From the NCBI GenBank assembly GCA_963402885.1, contig OY727102.1:14942001-15006000 (forward strand): a stretch of 64,000 nucleotides of DNA. Reading direction: 5' to 3'. The position numbers and the translations under genes are program-made. The notes under the pieces were generated by a model that saw only the letters and a program-made list of their open reading frames with translations, had not been told where the DNA came from and did not search any database. This stretch comes from Antedon bifida. Taxonomy: Eukaryota > Echinodermata > Crinoidea > Comatulida > Antedonidae. Below are positions 33,261 through 42,984 of this stretch, piece by piece; the stretch's first letter is position 1; each line of letters opens with the position of its first letter.

Positions 33261-34423
33261 TGACAACATGGTTTTATATATTATACAGTATTTGTTTTAA
33301 TACAAATGTTCTACATAATGTATAGCCTATACCAGTTGTATTGAATCAAAATGACCTTTCACGCAAGATCAAATTTCATAAGATACAAGCTTGTCATTGG
33401 TTGGTTTCATTTTGATACACTTTTTAAACTGTTGTCAGTTGCTTGGTGTTGATGGTGGTGGTGTTGAGACAAAGACTCATCTTTTTGATAATTGTAAATA
33501 AAGGTAAGAAAACAATGTTGTTTTTATTTAGTAATCTACTAATTTATAAGCTTAGTCCTTACAGTTTAACTAGTTTACAATAATAACTATAGCCTTAGTC
33601 CACTTGGCTTGTGATAATAAGAAAATAACTAGAGCCTGGCAGGGTGCTGAACTCAACTGTATTACAATTACTGGATACTATGCCAAGGATAACTCCAGTA
33701 CTTTTTATGAAGGTTATAAAATTGTATGTTGTAGGCCTGGCTAGGCTGTCTGCAGCTCCTATAAACACATGCTTATTTAGGTATCACAGCTATACAATAC
33801 ACTCACTCACTTTCTTTTTTCAGATGTAGAGCCTAGTAAGTAGCTAAGTAGGCCATAACAAGCCATTAGCTAGAAAAGACAGCAATGGAATAATAACTGT
33901 TTTAATACAGTTAACTGTAAAGTGTAATATCTTCTGATATACGTTGACGTTTGTTTTACATTAAAAGAAGAAGTAATACACTGATACTGTTGAAAATAAT
34001 ATGAGCTTTATTGAATTGAACTAATGTTGCTTGTCGGAAGACTGGAGAGAATATTATAATCTATAAACTGTTCACTGAGTTGGTATATTGTGGAATTTAT
34101 AATTGCTCTAATGGGATTTCTGATGGGAGTTACTATAAACAAGTGTTGCTGTCCAGTGGTCCAATTTGCCCTAGCTTTCACTGAGGTGAAGGTGATGTGA
34201 CATTAACCTTCTCCATGATGTGCATCTAAATATACAGATGACCATTGAGATAATATCTCTATGGGATGATCAATGATTTCAGAAATAAAAGGTTGGTATT
34301 TAGTGCTTAACTCACTGACTTGATAATATGTTGTGCAATAATTATTACACTGTTGTAATATTATTTATATTCATTTATAATTTGATATATAGTGATTGTG
34401 TATGCATTATTTATTTAGTACAG

Positions 34424-34925
34424 CAGTACTACATATTGAACTATTTATAGGCCATACATAACCTTTCAAAAAAAAGTGCTGTAGCCCAATGCTTATTATA
34501 AATACGAGATTAAATTATTGATTTTCAACGTATAATGTGGTTGGAATCTATAACTATTAACTTTAAATCTGTTAAAAAATGTTTAAATTTTAAACATATT
34601 ACTGACCAAACTCTGTAGTTTTTATAAAATAATTTTAAAATAGTTTTAAGTCCTTTTTCTAGGTACTACATATTGAAATATGTATAGGCCTATGTAGATG
34701 TTTAGTAAAATCTGTAGCCCAATTCTTATTAGAAGATTATATACCCGGTAGTATTAAATAAATAACCTTAACAATAAATGTTATGAGCCCAATGCTTATT
34801 AAAATAGTATATTAATTATTTTTTATAATGTGATTGGTATCTACTATTAACATTAAATGTTTAAATTTTAAACATATTACTGACCAAACTCTGTTAAAGA
34901 TATTAAAAGCATTTAAAATAATAGT
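34424..34925. repeat. Tandem duplication, about 276-bp unit
   Basis: The words 'taaattttaaacatattact' and 'gaccaaactctgt' occur at about 34586 and again at about 34862. Ahead of each lies 'tagcccaatgcttatta' or 'agcccaatgcttattaaa'. Two diverged copies are present, with no coding signal. Confidence 0.65.
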
Positions 34926-35279
34926 GGTTTTTTCTTCGAAATAATGGATATTACTATTTATACGTACATGTTAAAAGTAAATATTATATTGTAGCCCTTG
35001 CTGTATTAGTGAGAGTATATGGATAATTGTAGTCATTGACATGTACAGTAAATATTTAATTAAATAAAAAGCATAAAAATGATATAATCGGAGAAATATG
35101 GGCCAAGTAGTAAATACTCTAAAGGGAATTTATAATCTATGCTATTTAACACAGTGTCCTAACTTCATAATACAGTACAAACTAAAATCGAAGTGTCTAA
35201 TCTAAAAAAATGTAAATCCAAACATGAATAAATGGAAGAAAAACTTAGCATAAAGACAGAATACATTACACAACAGGAT

Positions 35280-35525
35280 ATATTGCAGGCGTGACTGTAC
35301 ACAAATATCAGCGAATTAGAAAGCTGTGTTTTGCAGTATTTGAAAAACTTTTTATTTTTACTTGTTTACAGTTAGGTGTAACATTGGTTAGATTCCAGAA
35401 AATTAATTAAAAGGTTGCATACATGACTGTACACAAACTATCAGCGAATATTAGGAAAGCTGCATTTTGCAGTATTGTTAAAACTTTATTTTGATTTTTT
35501 ACAGTTAGGTATAACATTGGTTGGG
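35280..35525. repeat. Tandem duplication, about 125-bp unit
   Basis: 'gtgactgtacacaaatatca' with 'gcgaattagaaagctg' (about 35290) is repeated as 'atgactgtacacaaactatc' with 'gcgaatattaggaaagctg' (about 35420). Both copies end 'acagttaggtgtaacattgg' or a close variant. Confidence 0.7.
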
Positions 35526-36150
35526 GCGGGTAAGGGGGTGTCAAACTTTAGTGGGTGGGGTGTCTGTAAGGACCAAGGCAGTGTATAGGTGGTCTGTAAT
35601 AGGCCATTTGGTATTCCATACAATGTTCTATATCATGGCATTTATTGCTGGTCGTATCTATATCTAAGGCAGGCTACTTGGGGTAAGGGGGGTCTCTAGT
35701 CAAACTTTAGAGGGGTCTGCCAGGGCCAAGGCAGTGTACAGATAGTCTGTAATAGGTCATTTGGTATTTCTTACAATGTGCTAAATCATATAACATTGGT
35801 TGCTGGTGGTATCTACAATATCTAAGCTAGACTAGTTGGGGAGAAGAGGGGTCTCTAGTCAAACTTTGTCTGGCACTTGCGGTGCAGCGGACAATTAGTC
35901 TGTCGTTACCCATTTAGTATTGTATGAACTCAACTTGTTCATTTGGCATTAATTGTGAGTGGTACCTCACTCATCTACTGTATGCTATCCCCATTATTTT
36001 AGGCCCTCCCCTGGGGGTTTAGCGGGCCTATTGCAGCGGAGAAAATGTCTGTCGTTTGTGATATTGGTATGAGGATGCCATTGGGCATCCCATGGTGGTG
36101 AAATTAGGTGGTATCTCTCTCATCTAACTGTTACCGATTTTTTAGCACCT
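35526..36150. repeat. Tandem repeat, about 165-bp unit, three to four degenerate copies
   Basis: Units start near 35530, 35695, 35850 and 36045. Shared words are 'tctctagtcaaacttt', 'aaggcagtgta', 'gtctgtaatagg', 'catttggtatt' and 'ggtggtatctac' or variants. The last unit is the most diverged. GC content is higher than in the flanks. Confidence 0.6.
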
Positions 36151-36466
36151 TTCGGGGTCCCCCAGGTCTATACGCAGCGGGGGCTACCCGGCAGACTCCC
36201 ATTTTTATTGACTTCAGGTGACCCCTAACACACTTAAATAGTCAGATATTGGTACCTGTGCTGCATCCAGATCTCACTCAAGATATAAGTGTACAGTACT
36301 GTACACTATTAAAGCTAGAAATGCTTAGTCCTGTGAGTGGCCCGAATCTTGGCGAATTAGATTTGCTTTTGAAAGGGGGGTGGCACATATTTCTCAAATT
36401 GGGTAGTGCAATAACTGATTTTTTAATAAAATGAAATATAATATATTATTTATTTTGCTGTTTCAG

Positions 36467-36675
36467 CTACAGTGAAACACTTCCACAAGGATGACAACAT
36501 AAAAGTGAAGAGGGGAAAGGAGTATATCAATACAACAGTAAAAATGGAAGCCGGAAAACAGATGGAGGTTTTTCTTTCAAATGCTGCGAGCAGAATTAAA
36601 AGAAAAGCAGCCCGGCCCCACCAACTCCAAGACACACATGGAACTACTATTTTTTTAACAATAACATTATTATAA
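36467..36675 (+). CDS. Possible terminal coding exon, unrecognised protein
   Basis: A strong acceptor (ttttgctgtttcag) ends at 36466. It is followed by an open frame reading ATVKHFHKDDNIKVKRGKEY and KMEAGKQMEVFLSNAASRIK, very rich in lysine, and ending at a TAA at 36673-36675. A polyadenylation signal AATAAA lies near 36827. I do not recognise the protein; the basic C-terminus could bind nucleic acid. Upstream exons are not obvious, although donor-like sites occur near 33506 (AAAG|GTAAGA) and 33836. It lies inside the repeat island, so it may belong to a transposon gene or be a chance frame of 69 codons. Confidence 0.3.
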
Positions 36676-36964
36676 CTCAGCTTTAACCACGTGCCGTAGA
36701 TCCGATAAAATATACCAACAAACCAACATGGAATAACAACTTTTTTCAGATTCCTTTTTATTTTTAATAGACACTTTGCTTACTTTTTTTTGTTTTAATC
36801 AAGATTTTAAAATAGCTTGTAATAATAAAATGTTACTTGCCTATTATTACATTACTTGTATTTGGTTTATTTATGACTCTCGCGGTATGGGGAGGATCAT
36901 GTTATTGAGAGTGTAACATCTAGTCCGCAAGAATAGGCACTAAATCAAGGATATGTCTATGGTA

Positions 36965-37690
36965 TATTTATTATTGTCACTCTGGTATCTATTTGTGATT
37001 TCAGTATGATATCATAAGTGATCTCTAAAATATCTCAGAGGCTGACATCAATGTTGAGATCGCCATGAGACCATTCTATGATATCAATTGCTGATATCAC
37101 TCTGGTATCTATTTGTGATTTCAATATGATATCATAAGTGATCTCTCAAATATCTCAGAGGCTGACATCAATGTTGAGATCAACATGAGATCATTCTATG
37201 ATATCAATTGCTGATACCACTCTGGTATCTATTTGTGATTTCAATATGATATCATAAGTGATCTCTCAAATATCTCAGAGGCTGACATCAATGTTGAGAT
37301 CGCCATGAGATCATTCTATGATATCAATTGCTGATATCACTCTGGTATCTATTTGTGATTTCAATATGATATCATAAGTGATCTCTCAAATATCTCAGAG
37401 GCTGACATCAATGTTGAGATCGCCATGAGATCATTCTATGATATCAATTGCTGATATCACTCTGGTATCTATATGTGATTTCAATAAGATATCATAAGTG
37501 ATCTCTCAAATATCTCAGAGGCTGACATCAATGTTGAGATCGCCATGAGATCATTCTATGATATCAATTGCTGATATCACTCTGGTATCTATATGTGATT
37601 TCAATAAGATATCATAAGTGATCTCTCAAATATCTCAGAGGCTGACATCAATGTTGAGATCAACGTGAGATCACTATGAGATCAAATTCT
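36965..37690. repeat. Satellite array, 120-bp unit, six near-identical copies
   Basis: The unit contains 'tgatatcactctggtatcta', 'tatgatatcataagtgatct', 'ctcagaggctgacatcaatg' and 'atgagatcattctatgatat'. It repeats with an exact 120-base period from about 36975 to about 37680. Copies differ at only a few positions (for example 'atttgtgatttca' versus 'atatgtgatttca'). High identity implies recent amplification or homogenisation. It shares the ATGATATCAT palindrome with the 60-bp satellite at 31440. Confidence 0.93.
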
Positions 37691-37710
37691 TACCTGGGTA
37701 TTTTAATATT

Positions 37711-37815
37711 ATTCTAAATTGAAAGATACATGCTTGCTGAAGAAAAATGTTCTTTCCCAACTTTTTAAAGTGGATATGTCATCCTCAGCAAGCATGTATC
37801 TTTTAGTTTAGAATG
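37711..37815. repeat. Inverted repeat, 30-bp arms
   Basis: 'gaaagatacatgcttgctga' (about 37720) and its inverse 'tcagcaagcatgtatctttt' (about 37784) lie about 45 bases apart within 30-base arms that have about two mismatches. A third, shorter direct copy ('cctcaggcatgtatctt') lies near 37953. It is capable of forming a hairpin. Confidence 0.7.
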
Positions 37816-38059
37816 CAAGTTCAAATCCAAGATGTCCTTCAAAATCCAAGATGGCCACCAACATTTTAAATGGCTGCTAAATTGACTTTTATTTGACATT
37901 TAATTTTGCCTATTAAATAGCCTTTCTAAACTGTTTAGATGGGTATGTCATCCTCAGGCATGTATCTTAAAATTAGCATGAGACTCAACATCCAAAATGG
38001 CCACCATATTCATTAATTGTATGGAGTAAGAAGCGACTAACATTCTTAATAAAGGTATC

Positions 38060-39400
38060 TATTTCTTAGGTTTATCGAAAACCGAGACCACCCTATAGAA
38101 CATAAATATTGAGAAATGTTGACGGGGTCTCTACTCTATAGAACAAAAATATTCAGAATTTGTAGTGGGGTCAGTCTTTTAAGAAACCTTGATAACATAA
38201 CCACCCTATTATATAACTAAATATTGATAAATTTGCAATGGGAAATGTCCCAGGGAGAAATCAGCCTGCTCCCCCTACTGTGTACTGTATAAATGACATA
38301 ATATTGACAGTTTAGTGGGGTCTATGTTTTTAAGTAATATTGGACTCCACCTAAAACACAATATTGAGAATGTTTAGTAGGAATCTCTGTGGTCATAATT
38401 TCACAGAAACAGAGAAACACCACCCTTATCTTGAACATAATATTGTGAACTTTTTGTGAGGAGGGGTCTCTATTTTCAAAAACCCGGTACAGAATATAAT
38501 ATTGAGAAGATTTTTGAATAGAGATCTCTGTTTACAGTAAAATTTTTCAATAATTGTGTTAGGTTGGTCCCCCTGTTTTCAAGGTCTCTCAAAACCCCTA
38601 CTGTGTTTTACGACAAAACAACAAAAATCGTAAAACTTAATATTGTAAACTTTTAGTGGCAGTCTCTGTTTTCGAAAACCGCACAACAGAGACCCAGTAT
38701 AAATACAATATTGAAAATATTTTTAGTGGGGATCATCGTCCCCCCCCCCCCCCCCCGCCCCCGCAATTAGACTACACAACACTGACTTTCAAAGATAGGT
38801 CATTAAGTCTGTTATCGTTATACTATGTATGAATGATTTAATAAATCGAATCTGAATCTGAAGCTGTGTCTACAGTATTCTATAAGGTGGTCTCGGTTTT
38901 CAAGATTTCTCAAAATCATATATCGAAATGTTTATTGTTGATCTCTTATTTTACAGATCTCTGGGACGGTCCCTAGAACATAAGATTGAGAAGTCTTAGT
39001 GAGGTTTTCATGAAATCTCAAAAACAGAGACCACCCTATAGAACACAATATTGATAAGTTTTAGTGGGGGTCTGTGTTTCGAGATATCTTATGGTCTCTG
39101 TTTGAAATGTATTTTTTAAAACAGAGACCGTCCTAAAGAACACAATATTGAAAAGTTTAGTGGCGATCTCTATTTTCGAGAAATATCGATAATCACACAC
39201 AATAATATTGGCACATTTGAAAAGATTCTCTGTTTTCAAGATTTCTCAAAAACTCAGACCTTCATTAGAACACAATTTTTAGAAGCATATTTCATGAGCT
39301 TTCATTTGATACCCAACAGTTCTTCCAAACACAGAGGCCCCCAGTAGAAATTCTCAATATTGTGTTATAGGGTGGTCGATATTGTGTTTCCGAAAAAAAA
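38060..39400. repeat. Degenerate minisatellite, 'accaccctatagaacacaat' family
   Basis: About a dozen irregular units of roughly 80-100 bases share 'gagaccaccctatagaacac', 'aatattgagaag', 'tttagtgggg' and 'tctctgttttcaag'. They are heavily mutated, with one poly-C run at 38740-38761. No frame is open across the region. Confidence 0.7.
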
Positions 39401-39499
39401 AATATCACTAAAATTTGTCAATAGTAATACTAGTATGTTCTATGTTTTTTTTTCAATAGATAGCATATTTTATGCTCTTTAATTTGTCCATTTACATTT

Positions 39500-39725
39500 T
39501 AAGGAATAATTTAACCTGACAATGTATTTAAAAACATTTGTCAGTAAAAGAATTTCCAGTCATTTTATGGCTAAAAGTTGTGTTAGATCAAATATAAATA
39601 TGTATATTCTGAACAATTTAACACCAAAAACAAATCTGTATGACAAGTGGTTGTCAAGATATAAGAACCACACATCTTTAACCTTTGACCCTGATTTTAG
39701 CCATTTTCTTCCCAGATAGCAAATT
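39500..39725 (-). repeat. Diverged copy of the 'TGACCTTTGAC / AAATTGTTCAGAA' repeat family
   Basis: Read on the minus strand, this has 'gggtcaaaggtt', 'cttgacaaccactt', 'gtgttaaattgttcagaat' and 'tatttgatctaac' in the same order as one unit of the large palindrome at 47810-49953. It is about 70% similar by eye and non-coding. Confidence 0.5.
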
Positions 39726-40034
39726 TTTCACACATCCCATGTTGTTCTTTGGGGTGAAATTAACCTATAACAGTTGAGATATTCTCTCCTAAATTAATTG
39801 CATACATATCTTACTCGGGTCCTTGACTAAGAAGAAATTAATATTTTTTTCCCAAAAAAATGTTAAAAATACAATTTTTATTGTAAAAATATACTTTAAT
39901 CAAATGTAAATGTGATATATTTGATGTCATTTGGTAGATAATTGAAGTTAGCTACCATGTGGTACCAAACATGATAGTAGATAGTATATCAATCTTAGTT
40001 TATATTGTTAAATATTGATTATTACCAGTTTTAG

Positions 40035-40175
40035 ACACATTTGACCTCAAATGACCTCTATAATATATGTTCCACTAAACCGATTTTAGTAGATTTTGAA
40101 AATAAAACACTGCAATAACTACAGAATCAGAAATAACAAGTTTTGAAACTATTGCAATTTGTTTTGGGTCAATCC
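40035..40175 (-). repeat. Right-hand inverted partner of the 30.2-30.5 kb sequence
   Basis: The reverse complement reads 'acccaaaacaaattgcaata', then 'gtggaacatatattatag' and 'aggtcatt', in the same order as 30395-30515. The match is roughly 70-75% over about 130 bases by eye. It marks the right edge of the repeat island, opposite 30177-30515. Confidence 0.55.
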
Positions 40176-42070
40176 ACAGATTGCCTGGACTATTACTCCA
40201 ATGAACAATAATAATAATTATAACAACAATACTAACAATAATTCCATTTTAATAATTTTGTAAACATTAATCATGTTTAGTTGTTTATTATTTCTGATTA
40301 TTATTTTTCTATAATTGTAAGTATATACATGTAAAATATTAAAATAATGACGTACCGTACATCTAAGCTAAATATATTATTGTTCATAATTATCAAATAT
40401 AAAATCATTATAGTTATCATTATACTCAAAAAGTCAGTGTGGTATTAATTCACGTCACGTATTTATCATTGTTATTAATTTTTCTTAAATTAATTGATTA
40501 GGCCTACTAAACGCCATTCATCTGACTAAAAATGTTTTATATAATGCCGTATCATAACATTACAGAAATTTATATTGATTGATTATTATGACAATAAAAC
40601 AGATAACAATTATAAAGAGGAATTGTATTATACATTAAAATTATGATATATTTACATGTAATTTTACTATTTATTTTGTGGCACTATTTGTATAAAATAA
40701 TTTATTTTTAAAATAACAATGACGTGAAAACTGAAAGTAATTGAAAGCACGATTGCTCTCCCTCTAGCTCTTCGAAAAGCCTCATCATAATGATTACCAC
40801 CAATTCTGTGTTGTTTTGTATTTGTTTAGCGTAAGTGAATATATCTTGCATATCTCCGGGATGGTAGCTAGCTAAGATGAATAATTAGTGGCAAAATCGT
40901 AAAACGCCATAGATCATTCATGCCTCGGAGAAAAATCATTTTTCCCTTATTGGGCACCATTTCAAATTGCGAATGTGTCACTGTCACCTGGGTTAATGAT
41001 ATCTGAGAATTCGACATATTTGTGTTCCTTTTTTTAATTTTAATTTGTATAAATCTATACCGAACCATTTATAAATTATACATAACATATAGATAATTTT
41101 AGAGCTATTAAATCAATTTAATTGATCGGATTAGGACCAAGAAATATTTAAAAAAAGATCGTTAGGCCACAAGAAATGTCGACATCTTCAGGAGGCCTAG
41201 TATACCCTATGGCAAATGGTATGTTACTCAGTATATCGCAAAACAAATCAATTGAATTGAAAACATTGATATTATGTGAAAGCAATGACAACAGGAATAA
41301 TAAGGAAGGTCTGAAAGAGAATTTGGAGCATCTACCATGAGTAGTAAAACAAAATATTATCCTGATTAATACTACTGTAGCCTACTTAATGAATTGTGTA
41401 TGTTATGTTAATATAATACTAAATAAAGTCACAAATTAACTAAAACATTAACATAAATACACTTATATACAAATGTTAAACTAGTTGGCCTTTATTAAGC
41501 TAGCTAAATACATATTTTTTCATTATTTATATAGGCCTAGTTTTCATATTTATAATTAAATGAGATGAGTTTCTTAAAATTTACAACAGACATTTACCTC
41601 CATTCATTTTATTTAAAATGCAATGTAGGCCTACATCTGAGCTAATTATTGTCTAATACTGGGTCTTAACTTCTATTCGTATGACATTTTATTTATTTTC
41701 TTGAAATTGCACAGAAATTAGGTGGGCTACTACTGTATGTAGCCGATGATGCATTGCTGACTCATCTGCAGAAAAAAAACATGAAATTAATTACGCATAA
41801 GTGAATTCTCTAGTATGAGTATGCGTAAATTAACACAAACACGGCGACAATTTGAAAAGCGTCTCGTGCTGATCGTGCTTGAATCGTTGGGTCCCATAGT
41901 TTTCGTTTATACGTTCCTTTGTTACGTTGTGTTGCGGCAGAATTGTTTTTTTCTAGAACCATGTACGTAATAGGCCTATGACAACTTTCAGTAGACCTAA
42001 ATCGCTTAACCGAGTTTTTTTACTCAATTGTGTAGGAAGTGTGTACATATTATTTCGAAATTCACTAATT
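40176..42070. other. AT-rich stretch with no recognised gene
   Basis: This is low-complexity AT-rich DNA with scattered short ORFs, none with a known motif. The longest minus-strand frame (40868-41068) has no recognisable feature. No inverted repeat or Pol III box is seen until 42079. Confidence 0.5.
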
Positions 42071-42078
42071 AATGCTTA

Positions 42079-42257
42079 AGCGTGGTTCCCACTAGCGACG
42101 CAACACAAGGACGTAACGCAACGCAAGTGAATTGACCAATCACAAGCGATGGCTTATTCGCTTGTGATTGCTAACTGTCTATAACTTCGCTTGTCATTGG
42201 TTAAAACGATTGCGTTGCGTTTACGTCCTTGCGTTACGTTCTAGTGGGAACCAAGCT
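42079..42257. mobile_element. MITE with about 48-bp inverted ends
   Basis: The left end 'agcgtggttcccactagcga' and the inverse of the right end 'agcttggttcccactagaac' match, continuing through 'aaggacgtaa' and 'cgcaacgcaa' on both sides. The centre also folds ('acaagcga' and 'tcgcttgt'), so nearly the whole 179 bp is palindromic. It is CpG-bearing, unlike its flanks. No reading frame is present. Confidence 0.75.
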
Positions 42258-42984
42258 ATAGTAAAATTCGTTATCTGAAAATTAAATCCTTTAAATTAAT
42301 ATATTATTGGTAAAATTGGCAGATCTGTTAATGTTTTATATGTTATACATAAAAACAAGCGATAGAATACTAATATTTATGTCTGCAGTATTAATGATTG
42401 GTGAACGCCTGCGCAGGCTATTGCCGTAAGTGTAAGAAAGTACAAAATACTTCACGCAAGTGTGGAAGGGGTGTAGGCGTATGGAGTATTAACATTACCG
42501 GAATTGTACTGGAAAATGTTTTAAACTACATTTGAAAACTGCCAGTGAGGGGGTTGTGCATTTGAAGCAATGTGATATCAGCATACCGGAATTATACTGG
42601 AAATGTTCATTTGAAACAGGTTGTTACATAACCGTAATTTGTAATTTTAACTACCGGTATGGTTTATAATTTTAAAGGGATATAACATAACCGGAATTTG
42701 ATCCCGGGAAGGTTTTAAATTATGGGGTGATACTGACGCATGAGGTATAAGAATGATCGTATTTGTATAACTTGGAGGTTTTTAAACTACAATTGAAAAC
42801 CGGCCTGGAGCGGGTATAGGCCAACTTGCTAGTAGTGGATTTTGGATGTAATTTCACTCTTTCCGGATCTTATAGGCCTACGAATTGGTATTGTTCTGGT
42901 TGCATCATGCGTATATCGGAGCACTGAACAATGGTATTCATGACAACGGGAGTACCATAAATTATAAAAAAAATCAATATTACA

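Noticed and set aside
33644-33829. Plus-strand 61-codon frame upstream of the possible exon at 36467
   Set aside because: No conserved domain and no clear splice link; could be intronic or non-coding.
31440-37690. CRISPR array
   Set aside because: The repeats are head-to-tail satellites without unique spacers, in a eukaryotic genome.
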